NCBI RefSeq assembly: GCF_035222485.1
Contig: NC_085921.1
Coordinates: 1,054,001-1,118,000, forward strand
Length of the DNA: 64,000 bases
From: Podospora pseudoanserina
Lineage: Eukaryota; Ascomycota; Sordariomycetes; Sordariales; Podosporaceae
Direction of reading: 5' to 3'
Both the position numbers and the translations under genes were made by a program. Under the pieces are notes generated by a model. It had not been told where the DNA came from, did not search any database, and saw only the letters and a list, made by a program, of their open reading frames with translations. Of the stretch, positions 1 through 10,543 are shown piece after piece; position 1 is the stretch's first letter, and each line of letters opens with the position of its first letter.

Positions 1-1015
1 TCTTTCGTGGAACCAGCCATCGGCACCACAGGGGCATGCTTCGACTTCATAAGGCCACAGCATGGGCGGTGGGAGAAAAGTAGAGTTGTGAGAGCATTAT
101 AGGGCGGGGCTGGACTCGCCGTTCTGTTTTCTGTCTGACAACAGTGTGCAGTGTCTTGGGAATAGCTTAGGGGTTACACGGCGTATGGCGGTCACTGGGT
201 TTTTGGCTTGTTTTCTTGTTATTTCTCTATGCCCCACGATTCCTGGAAAGGACGTGGTGGGTTGTCATCAGTTACGCTTGAACTGTACTGTACAGATACC
301 TGGCTCCTCTCGGGGCTCTATTTGGCATTGGGGTGTTCTGAATCGAATGAATATAATGACGTGTTCTTGCCTGACGTGCCTACCTAGGTAAGTAGCAGAC
401 TCGCAACAGTTTGTGGACGCCCGCCGACCCATCTACTACCAATCTGCGGTCAGTGCTGTATTTCTCTAGCAAGAACCGTCCACTAATCACCAATTCACTG
501 CTCGCACCGACGAGCCTTTGCTTTGTCTTGCCATCCACCCCGCACCGGCGACCTTTCAACACTCGATTCGCCGTCCCGAGTCCCGATACCGAATAACTCA
601 CGGCAGCTAGTTTCATCTTCCAAAACTCCGGATTATTGTTGGACCTCAAGATTGACGGACCAAGATTTTCATTCCCTCAGACTGCTCAGTCAGAAAAGTG
701 GCAGCCTCAGGCCACTAAAAAACCACTTAGGCAACCAAGCACGCCAAAACGCGACGGGGTGGTCCGTGAACGTCCAGCAACGCGACACCCCTGTAAATTT
801 TTGCCTTGGCCCGCCGAGCCTTGTTAAGTTGTTGCACCCCTGCACACCTCCTTTGCTCGGCGGTAGACAATCTGCTACCTCTCCATCTCCATACCTACCG
901 ACAACCACTTTTCCATCGAGGGCGACGACTCTTCCCACCAGCATCATCACCCCACCGACTGGCTTTTGCGCCGCCATCGCCATCGTCAACCCCCGCGAAA
1001 GCGCAGTCGCCCATC
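1..1015. other. 5' flank of SPT16, no gene recognised
   Basis: The longest ORFs here are short, overlap on both strands and resemble no family I know. The last 200 bases before the SPT16 start codon are rich in C and T, as is common in fungal leaders. I see no tRNA or repeat. Confidence 0.5.
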
Positions 1016-4000
1016 ATGGCCGACATCAAAATCGACGCCAAGGTCTTCCAGGAGCGCATCTCGCATTTTGTCAACGCCTGGAAGGCCGACAAGCGCTCCG
1101 GCGACGCGCTGTTCAATGGCGCCTCGTCCATCCTCATCCTGATGGGCAAGGTCACCGAGGAGCCCGAGCTCTACAAAAATAATGCCATGCACGTAAGTTT
1201 ATCAACATTGCCCCGGATTGTAGCTTGCGCCGTCTGACAACAAGCTCTGCAGTTTTGGCTCCTCGGCTACGAGTTTCCAACGACATTGATGCTCCTAACT
1301 ACCGATACCCTCTACATTCTCACGACTCAGAAGAAAGGTCAGCTTGATTGATCTCCGGCTCGATTGCCACCTGTTTGTGCGCTGACACTGCCTACAGCCA
1401 AATACCTAGACCAGATCAAGGGCGGCCGGTTCCCCGTCGAGGTGCTTGTCAAGGGCAAGGACGCGGCCGAAAACGAGAGGCACTTCATCAAAATCACAGA
1501 TGCCATCAAGGCAGCAGGGGTGAGTCATCACGCGCGTGAGTTCGTATGTCTGTTTTCGGAGCTAACGAGCCATGGTTACAGAAGAAGGTCGGTGTGCTTA
1601 CCAAAGACACCTCCAGCGGCCCATTCATCGATGAGTGGAAGAAGATTTATGCCGACAACTGCAAAGATGTGGAACAGGTCGAGATCGCTCCGGCACTCTC
1701 CACCGCTGCCTTCTCTGTGAAGGATGAGGCAGAGCTCCGCGCCATGCGTAGCTCATCCAAGGCCTGCGTGGCCCTTTTGACCCCGTACTTCCTCGACGAA
1801 ATGTCCAACATCCTCGATCAAGACAAGAAGATCAAGCACAGCGCCTTGGCCGACAAGGTGTACAACAAATTGGAGGACGAGAATTTCTGGAAATCTGTCC
1901 AGCTTCCCAATCGCCAGAAATTACCGAGCGATTTTGACCCAGAACAGCTTGACTGGGTCTTGGGTCCTATTGTGCAGAGCGGCGGAAAATTCGACCTCAA
2001 GTGGCAGCAGGACTCAGACGACGAGATCCTCCACCCTGGTATCATCATTGCGGCCATGGGCCTGAGATACAAGTCATACTGCTCGCAGATTGCCAGAACC
2101 TTTATGGTGGACCCCAACAAGTCCCAGGAGAGCAACTACAAGTTTTTGCTCTCTGTTCACAACATGATCCTGAAGGGGATCCGGGACGGGGTGGTGGTCA
2201 AGGATGTTTACTCCAAGGCTCTTGGCTTGATCAAATCAAAGAAGCCCGAGCTCGAGAAGCATTTCTTGAAGAATGTTGGCTACGGAATTGGTCTTGAGAA
2301 CAAGGACCCCACTTTGGTTCTGAACGCCAAGAACCAAAGGACTCTGCGGGATGGCATGACACTTGTCATCACCACTGGATTCAGCGACATTCAGAACCCC
2401 AACCCACAGGATAAGAATAGCAAGACTTACTCCTTGGTTCTCACCGACACAGTCCGCGTCACCGCTGCAGAGCCAGTGGTGTTCACAGGCGAGGCTCCCG
2501 TGGAGGTTGATGCTACCTCTTTCTTCTTCAAAGACGAGGATGAGGCTCAGCCAACCCCCAAAAAGGAAAAGAGAGACTCGCGAGTCGGTGCTGTTGCTAC
2601 TAAGAACATCACTAGCACTCGCCTGCGCTCTGAACGTAACACGGCGGTGGATGACGACGCTGAAAAGAGGCGTCGCGCTCATCAAAAGGAGCTTTCAGCA
2701 AAGAAGCAGGCCGAGGGTTTGGCCAAGTATGCCGAGTCCACGGCCGACCAAAACGGCGTAGAGGTGAAGAAGTTCAAGCGCTTCGAGTCGTACAAGCGCG
2801 ATAACCAGTTCCCACCCAAGGTCAGGGATATGGGCATTGTTATTGACCAAAAGAACGCCACCATCGTTCTGCCAGTGATGGGCAGACCCGTTCCGTTCCA
2901 CGTCAATACCATCAAGAATGCCAGCAAGAGTGATGAAGGCGAGTGGTCATTCCTGCGCATCAACTTCCTGTCACCAGGTCAGGGTGTTGGACGCAAGGAT
3001 GATCAGCCATTCGAGGATGCCTCGGCTCACTTCGTCAGAAGCTTGACCTTCCGTTCGACTGATGGTGATCGGTATACCGACATTGCCAACCAGATTGCCA
3101 ACCTCAAGCGCGAGGCCGTCAAGAAGGAGCAGGAGAAGAAGGACCTGGAGGATGTTATCGAGCAGGACAAGCTGGTTGAGATAAGAAGTAAGAGGATTTC
3201 GCTTTTGACTATGTGACTGCCACTAACCTGTGTTTCAGACCGCCGCCCCGCTGTTTTGGATAACGTCTTCATTCGGCCGGCCATGGAAGGCAAGCGTGTG
3301 CCAGGTAAGGTAGAGATTCACCAGAACGGTCTCCGCTACCAGTCACCATTGAGCACCACCCAACGTGTCGACATTCTCTTCTCCAACGTCCGCCACCTGT
3401 TTTTCCAGCCCTGCGAGCACGAGTTGATTGTCATCATCCACGTCCACCTCAAGGACCCCATCCTCTTCGGCAAGAAGAAGACCAAGGATGTGCAGTTTTA
3501 TCGTGAAGCCACCGATATCCAGTTTGACGAAACCGGCAATAGGAAGCGGAAGTACAGGTATGGTGATGAGGACGAATTCGAAGCCGAGCAGGAGGAGCGC
3601 CGTCGTCGCAACGAGCTCGATAGGCTGTTTAAGAGCTTTGCCGACAAGATAGCCGAAGCGGGCAAGAACGAGGGATTGGAAGTGGACATGCCGCTCCGCG
3701 AGATAGGATTCAATGGCGTGCCCTTCCGTAGTAACGTGTACATCCAGCCCACGACCGAGTGTCTGATCCAGATCACGGAACCGCCATTCATGGTCATCAC
3801 GCTGGACGACATTGAAATCGCCCATCTGGAACGTGTGCAATACGGTCTCAAGAACTTTGATCTGGTCTTTATCTTTAAGGACTTTACTCGACCGCCAGCG
3901 CACATCAACACCATCCCGGTTGAGTCGCTCGAGGACGTGAAAGAGTTTCTGGACTCCGTTAACATCGCCTACTCGGAGGGTCCCCTGAACCTCAACTGGT

Positions 4001-4350
4001 CGGTCATCATGAAGACCGTCACGGCAGACACCCACCAGTTCTTTTTGGACGGCGGCTGGGGTTTCCTCCAGAACGACTCGGACGAGGAGGGCGGGTCTGA
4101 CGAGGAGGAGGAGGAGTCGGCGTTTGAGATTAGCGAGTCGGAGCTGGATGTTGCCAGCGAGTCGAGCGAGGAGGACTCGGACTTTGACAGTAATGCGTCT
4201 GCCGAGGCTAGTGATGAGGCGGAGATGTCTGATGAGGAGGAGGGGGAGGATTGGGATGAGCTGGAGAAGAAGGCAAGGAAGAGGGATAGGGAGAGTGGGT
4301 TGGAGGAGGAGGATAATAAGAAGGGGGCCAAGAAGCAGAAGAGAAGGTAA
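1016..4350 (+). CDS. SPT16: FACT complex subunit Spt16 (histone chaperone)
   Basis: Large subunit of FACT, which with Pob3 loosens and rebuilds H2A-H2B/H3-H4 contacts during transcription and replication in the nucleus. Five exons give 1033 aa, the usual length: 1016-1192, 1253-1337, 1398-1519, 1582-3187, 3239-4350. All four introns (51-62 bp) are GT..AG and keep frame. The N-terminal part is the catalytically dead aminopeptidase-like fold ([10 protein letters not shown], then about residues 180-440 with YGIGLE). The middle is the dimerisation and Pob3-contacting region ([13 protein letters not shown]), followed by a tandem PH-type histone-binding domain ([17 protein letters not shown]). The C-terminus is a long acidic Asp/Glu/Ser tail ending in a basic [10 protein letters not shown] that should act as nuclear signal. 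The ATG at 1016 opens [11 protein letters not shown], the normal family start. Identification is firm. Confidence 0.97.
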
Positions 4351-4917
4351 ATTTGGATGGGGTAAAGGAGAGAGAGAAAGGGGAAAAGAAAAACTGGTGA
4401 TGATGATGGTTTCGTCTTCTTTTTTTTTTTTTGATGGGGTCTTTAGCAGGTTATCGTCTATTGACTGGTCTGTTTCTGTCGAAGGATAGGGAAGGGGGGT
4501 ACCAACAAAGTGTATATGTATTTTTCTAGGCTTTTCTTTTTAGTAAAAACGGAAAGGAAAGGTTTTTTTTCGTTGTCTTAATTTGATTACCTACCCTGTC
4601 ACCCTTTTCTATGTTGCTGGACACAGAATGGCATGGCTGGGGTGGTCCAGGCAACAAGGCGATGAGTTGGCAACTTGGGGTTTGTATAGCAAGCAGCTTG
4701 TCTAGCTAGGTAGTGTTGGTTGTTGTATGACTATTTTACATGAAATTTCCCTTCCCTCATTGTGACCATTATCGCCGTGGAGACCTACGTGCGTGCAAAG
4801 TAAATCGTAAAAAGCAAATGACCAGCAAATATAAACAGTCAGGTAATTACCACCATCCTTGAACAAGATTATCCACCAACATGTCAGCACCACAGAGATC
4901 TTGCTGTTCCAAATGTT
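4351..4917. other. Convergent 3' region between SPT16 and the OB-fold gene
   Basis: Holds a T-run near 4418-4432 and A/T-rich stretches suited to 3' processing of the two convergent transcripts. No coding signal recognised. Confidence 0.5.
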
Positions 4918-6857
4918 TCACCACTCCACACCCAGCACACACAACCTCCCCACCCTCGACGACCACCCAAACGTCAGCGTCACTCTCGAATACAACAGCC
5001 GCTCCTCCACGTCCCTCAGCGAATCGTTATCAAGCCTAGTCAGCACCTTCCACGACTCATAACTCTGCTTTGCCACCACCTCCTGCGGCTGGAGATCATC
5101 AAACGGGTCGTCCAAATCATCCAGGTCGTCAAAGATGTCGTCTCCAAGGAAGTGCTTTTCGTACTCGATCTCAACACTGTCGCTTTTCTCCTTTTTGATG
5201 CTCACATCACCATTGTCATCCCCGTTCTTGACAGCGACGACACCTCCATCAGCGTGAGAGTCGTCGGCCAGTTCGGAAAACACATGCGTAGCCTGCGTGT
5301 GTACAGCTTCGGCTGGGGCAGTGTTGTTATTCCCGAATAGGAGTTCAGTCCACGCTCTATCACTCCAGATCAGTTTCCCTGCTGCCACGGAGCCGGCCTC
5401 GTCTGTCAAGGAGCCGATGATCTTTGGGTTGAGGGAGAGCTCGTGTGTTTTGAGGCAGTTTTTGCAGGTGGCGTTGGCGTTGTGGGAGTAGAGGGGGATG
5501 TTGCAGCTGAGCAGCAAAGGTGTCAGTATACTTGAGTGGAAGGGATGGGGGAGGTGATCAAGGGGTAAAATAAAGTGTAGGAAATGAGTTCACAAAAAGG
5601 TAAGTGAAGATGCGAGCCTACCATTCGAAGCAGCAGAGCTGCCGCTTCCTGCATTGCTCCACAATCGACACCCCCGTGATCAACAGGTTGAGTTTGCCTG
5701 TGAAAACCACCTCTGGTACTTCGCGGACATACTCATCAATGTCTGCCAGCGTGTAGAGCGTCCGGCCAGGCCCGTGAATAGCAGCGTCAACATCCCAAAT
5801 GTCAACCGGGAAGGGGATATGGACGCTCTCTTTTCTCGTGCGAGCGGCAGCCATGTGTCGAAGCCAGTCAGCATCCGGAAAGTCAGGGTCGACCTCGACC
5901 ATAGAACTCGATCCGATGCCAAGTTCCACCAGCCCATTGCTCCTGATAGAGTGCTTCAAGATTGGGTTGGTGATGAGAAGAATGGTCTGGTTGGCGACCC
6001 AGGATGCGGCTGAGGACACCTTGTCCTCCCAGAGTTTGAGCACACAGTTGTTGCATGTCTCGTCAAAGACTCGAACTTCGATCAACTCCAGATCTTTCTG
6101 CTTGTCCTTGGACCAAACCGTCAAACATGGGCCGGCACTGAAGACGCATACCAGAATATGGGCGTCCTGGTTGTCATCATACCCACTGCTGATGTAGGCT
6201 TTGAGACTCATGAGACTAGGAACCTGAGATAAATTGATGAAGTTATCGTAGTTCAAAGGCACACGGCAAAGCTCGGTGGTGTCTTGCGATGGATTGGTTT
6301 CGTTGTGGAATCTGATACAGGATGTTGACCCTGCAGAGGGATGAATGGAGATCATCAACGAGACGAATGGGATTCGAAAATTAGAATACGCTATGTGTGC
6401 TGCCGAGTAATCGGCCACAAAGCCAGTCCAGACAGTCACGAGGGTGCCGAGTTTGAGAAAGTCCTGGTCAGAGCCCGAGCTTAGGAGTTTGAGCTGCCAT
6501 GTATATTAGAACTGACCATGTACTAATGCATAGGGTACTCACGAGGACAACGCCAGTGTCATCTTTGACGATCAGCGTGTGAAAGTTCTCTGGGAGCGCA
6601 GAGCGACCTCTTCCTCTTCCATGTGTGGCGGCAGAAAAGTTCACGATCCTCGCCTTGAACCGAACCTTGGCAGGTCCAGGTTGAAGTTCAGCAATAGTGA
6701 CTTCCTCGTAGACGCCCTTTGGTCGCCAGGATTGTGTAAGTGGTCGGCGAGCTGCCTCAATCTCGGCCTGTGTAAAGGCCTCGTTCTCAGGATTGTGAGG
6801 TTTGCAAGACCTAGAGGGGGCCGAGTCTTTGTGGTAGAAGGATTGTATCGACGACAT
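4918..6857 (-). CDS. RPA1-related OB-fold ssDNA-binding protein, MEIOB-like
   Basis: Three exons on the minus strand (6857-6543, 6493-5622, 5506-4918) give 591 aa beginning MSSIQSFYHKD. Introns of 49 and 115 bp fit GT..AG and keep frame. The first OB fold runs through exon 1 into exon 2 (PAKVRFKARIVNFS, FHTLIVKDDTGVVL, FLKLGTLVTVWTGFV), a pattern typical of RPA1-like OB folds. A second OB region follows, then Cys pairs spanning exons 2/3 (CRKRQLCCFECC and CKNC) that resemble the zinc ribbon inserted in the last OB fold of RPA1. The tail is acidic (DDIFDDLDDLDDPFDDL). I infer single-strand DNA binding in recombination or meiosis, like animal MEIOB. RPA1 itself is less likely because this protein lacks its N-terminal layout and full length. 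Family level is fairly sure; the meiotic role is inference. Confidence 0.6.
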
Positions 6858-7265
6858 GGTTTGTGTATGACGGCAGCTAACGGCGTTGTGCGAATACAAT
6901 TGGTAAGAATGCCGACAAAATGATATTAAGGTATAAGAGTGAGCACAATGCTCTTGGAATTGGTGAAAATGCTGTGTGGGTTTCCCATGAAGCAGGGCCA
7001 CATAAGCCCTGCCCGTGTGTTCCTTCCTCGCCTTCTCATAATCTCAGTAGGCCCTTCCTCGCCCTCTCACCCTGAATTCCAGGAGCTCCTTCCGCCTCGC
7101 AAGCTAGGCAGGCACATAACATCACTCAAGTTTCCGACTTTTTGGGAAGGGACGAGGGTAAGTCCACATGAAACAGAAACCTCGAACTTGTCACGTTCAA
7201 CGCTAGGTAAGTGTTCTACACAAATATTGACCCCCAAACTCCATCCCAAATCCCCCGACAAATGC
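6858..7265. other. Intergenic, promoter of the OB-fold gene and 3' end of the ligase gene
   Basis: 408 bp. Nothing beyond the likely promoter of the minus-strand gene starting at 6857 and the 3' region of the upstream ligase. Confidence 0.4.
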
Positions 7266-9061
7266 TCAAGCCAGCTTGGACGCCTTGGGCGCACTGTCGC
7301 CCACCTCCTTCGCCGCACGCTCCCGCAGAATCTTGCGGAGAATCTTGCCAGACTAAAATTATCGTCAATATTCATCTTCATCGATGTGGGATATGATTTA
7401 CTTACCGGATTCTTTGGAATCTCGGCCACAAACACAACACCACCCTTTAACCGCTTATAACGAGTAACCTTGCCCTCCATCCACTTGGCAACGTCCTGCT
7501 CCGAAGCCTTCGACTTTGGATTCCGCACAATGTACGCCCGCGGCAGCTCTTCACCGTTGATCGTTACACCAACAACAGCAGCATCATTCACGTCTGGGTT
7601 CTCAAGAAGAAGAGCCTCCAGCTCTGCTGGTGCAACCTGGTTACCCTTGACCTTGATCAGCTCCTTGGAGCGGTCCACGATGTGGAAGATACCACCGGGC
7701 TCATACTTCTCCACGTACGAGATGTCACCGGTCTTGAGCCAACGAGTCCCATCGCCGTCGACCACGATAGTATCGGCAGTCTGTTCAGGCTTGTTCCAAT
7801 AGCCACGCATCAGAGTGGGACCCGACACCCAGAGTTCACCTCGCTCGCCAGCCTTGGTGATTTCTGTCTTTCCATCCAGAGACATGAGCTTTGCCTTACA
7901 GTTGGGGTTCATCTCACCCACACCACCGGAGGAACCCTCGGTGCTGTTAGGATCCCAGGCCATTGCCGTGCAGGTGACCTCGGTCATTCCCCATCCCTGG
8001 CGGATGTAGTCGGCATTTGGAAGCATCTTTTCAACTTCTCTGGCGACCTCAAGGCCCAACGGGGCCGCTCCAGATCCTATGCTCTCGATACTGGAAAGGT
8101 CGAACTTCTTGGCCGCAGGGTGCTTGGCAAAGGCGATGACGATTGGGGGTACGCAAGCCAGGGTGGTGATGCGAAACTTTTGGATATACGTGAGAAGCTT
8201 CACAAAATCAAAGCCTTGCATGATGTATACTGGGGTACGGAGGTACGGCATGGTGGCGACGAAGTATGTCTGACCGTATGCGTGATAGAGTGGAAGGAAG
8301 CAGACCATCCGGGCTCGCTTCTGCTTCTCTTGAAATTGGGGATCCAGGTTGTTGATGTAGACGACGCCGACACTGTTGGCAACATAGGAGTAATGAGTGA
8401 TCATGACACCCTTGGGCACTCCCGTCGTCCCGCTGCTGTAGTTGAGGCAGCAGAGAGTGTTCTCTGGGTCAGCAGGCTCCTGCCACGACCACTTCTCAGC
8501 CTGTGAGCGATTGCCAACAAGCAGCTCGGTCCAGTGTCGGGCCCCTTCCGCCTTCCCCTGAACACCTGGGCTCGGGTTCGTGGAAGCAATCAACTCGGGA
8601 GCGACAGGGGTGTTGCCGCCAAGGATGAAGACGCGATCTCTGGGCAGTCCGGCCTCCTTTGCCGCTTCAAGGCCCGTCTTCAGAGCTGCCTCGGCAACAA
8701 ACATGTAACTGGCGCCACTATCGCGAAGCTGATAGGCGAGTTCTCTTGTCACCATGGTTGGGTTGGCACCAGTGAAGATGCCACCCGCCATGAGAACGCC
8801 GAGGAAAATCGAGGGGAAGAAAATGTTGTTACCCGAGAAGATCAAGACTCGTTCGCCAGTCTTCAAGCCGGCCTTTTGCAGGCCCAGGGCCACCCTCTTC
8901 GAGAGGAGTCGGTAGTCACTGAGGGTGATGTAGTTGCTGTCGGGGTTCTCGGGGTCGATGAACGACTTTGTATCCGCCAGAGGTTCGGTTGCTGAGCCAA
9001 AGATCCATTTCTGTAGGGAGCTGCGTGGAATATCAACCGTCCATCTTGAGTTGATCACCAT
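7266..9061 (-). CDS. 4-coumarate-CoA ligase-like acyl-CoA synthetase
   Basis: Adenylate-forming enzyme that activates a carboxylic acid (fatty, phenylpropanoid or similar) to its CoA thioester via an acyl-AMP. Two exons (9061-7406, 7352-7266) give 580 aa. Seen: the P-loop YSSGTTGVPKG (about residue 210), the A5 motif GWGMTE, GELWVSGPTLMRGYW and LKTGD in the hinge region, and a catalytic lysine in SGKILRKILRE provided by exon 2. Without the 53-bp intron the ORF runs into unrelated sequence. The C-terminus reads ...KASKLA: a perfect SKL peroxisomal signal followed by one extra Ala. Family members often end in a PTS1, so location is uncertain. A CCGAGG box lies 162 bp upstream of the ATG. Exact substrate unknown. 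Confidence 0.9.
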
Positions 9062-9222
9062 TTTGGGCGGTTACTGGTTGGCTATGGGTCGGAATTCGAG
9101 TAACAAAAGGAGGAGGAGAACGGTTAACGGAATGGTGAGGAGGACGGAAGGTGAGCCGAACGCCAATATGTATAAACGCCAAAATGATTCACGATGTCCA
9201 CTCGCAATGTTCTTGAAGCAAT

Positions 9223-9228
9223 CCGAGG
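9223..9228. promoter_or_regulatory. Possible Far box (CCGAGG)
   Basis: CCGAGG, reverse complement of CCTCGG, the core bound by fatty-acid regulators FarA/FarB/CTF1 in other filamentous ascomycetes. It sits 162 bp upstream of the acyl-CoA synthetase start. A six-base match alone is weak. Confidence 0.35.
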
Positions 9229-10309
9229 AAGTTGTGCAACTTGACCGGGGGGAGGGGGCAGCTGGGTTTATTAACGAGGAACGGGTTGAGCGCCCGCCAC
9301 GGAACACGTTTGTCGAGGGCCCCTAATAAATACCCCAACTTGGTGTATGTCTGGTTCGGACGGGACGGTGGGCTAGGGAGACGTTCGCCGGTTCGCCCGA
9401 AATCCGTCTTGTTTCCATGACTCTCATATTCGAGGGAAGGGGACGAGCTGAGGGGAGCTATGGTCGGCTTCCCTACAGAGGTGGGGGTGCGCAGAAGTGC
9501 CAGAGATCTGGAGGAAGTGGAAACTTGAAGCTTCAACATCCTGGAAGGTGCTGTGACTAGGAAAATTATTGATGTTGCGATTGGACGCCTTTGTTGGAGA
9601 AGGAGGATGGCGGTTGGGGGAGCGGGACCCCATCCCCGCGTTTTGCAAGGACCAGCTTCCCCGCAGAATGAATGGATACCGAGGTTCGAGACCGATTTGG
9701 CGACACGGAGCAAGACGGTGTTAGATTGAGGAGTGTTTGCCTAGGTATGGATAGACAGATAGATGTCTTTGTCAGGATCGCGATTATGGAAGAGGCGGAA
9801 ACTCGAAGTCAATCTTCGGGAATGTTCAGACGTTGTCGGCTGGTGGCCGTTATGTTCGACATCGCATCACCTTCCGACACTGCATCTTGGATGTTGCTCG
9901 CCGTGGACGAGAGCTTTATATCGGTTTGGTTACAGCAAATATATGGTGACTGGAAGCCCAGTTGACTCGGCTGCACGGCCGTCCCTCTTTGGTTGAGGGT
10001 TGTCGCTAGCCGACAAGTCCACGCCAAACCTCGGATTTTCAACTCTCGATATCTGAAAGGGTCCGTCCCATTTGTTACACAAGATTCCTATCTGCCCTAA
10101 CACGGACCGAGCCACAGGAACCGGAGTCAGACGTTGGCACACCGTTGTAGCCAGCGCAGGATAATTGTTGGTTGCTGGTAGTGGCGTTGGTGTTGGCCAT
10201 GGAGCTTAAATCCACGTCCAGTGTCAAAGCAGTCTCAAAATTATAACGCGCAAATGCTGACTACAAGTCAAAGAGCAGACACAGTATGTGTCTGGTGTCA
10301 AAAAGTTGG

Positions 10310-10314
10310 AAAAA
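10310..10314 (-). terminator. RNA polymerase III terminator of tRNA-Ser
   Basis: Five A on the plus strand, i.e. T5 on the tRNA strand, six bases past the tRNA 3' end. Confidence 0.6.
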
Positions 10315-10320
10315 GTAATC

Positions 10321-10402
10321 CGACGTGGGCCTGATTCGAACAGACGCTCCCGAAGGAACAAGATTTCTAGTCTTGCGCATTAGACCACTCTGCCACCACG
10401 CC
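10321..10402 (-). tRNA. tRNA-Ser(AGA)
   Basis: Read on the minus strand, the 82-nt body folds as a class II tRNA. The 7-bp acceptor stem pairs GGCGTGG with CCACGTC (one G-U), followed by discriminator G, typical of tRNA-Ser. The anticodon stem CAAGA/TCTTG holds the loop CTAGAAA with anticodon AGA. There is a long variable arm (TTCCTTCGGGAGC) and a T arm with the TTCGAAT loop. No intron is present and CCA is not encoded, as expected for a eukaryotic nuclear tRNA. Decodes UCU and, after A34 to I, UCC/UCA. Confidence 0.93.
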
Positions 10403-10543
10403 TTGTTGATATTCACGTGACTGAAATAGCACTTATGTATGTCAGAAATAGCCTGCATCGGCATCGCCTCTTTGCATCAACCTCCTTTCCAGTCATCTTC
10501 AAAAACAGCACATTATTTTCCACCCCTTCATTCACATCTCAAA

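Larger units (their letters stand above)
9062..10320. other. Intergenic, promoter of acyl-CoA synthetase
   Basis: No convincing gene; short ORFs on both strands have no recognisable domains. Two CCGAGG/CCTCGG hexamers occur, at 9223-9228 and 10029-10034. Confidence 0.4.

Noticed and set aside
9680-9700. GAGGTTCGAGACCG, a possible T arm
   Set aside because: Only two or three pairs form and no tRNA body surrounds it.
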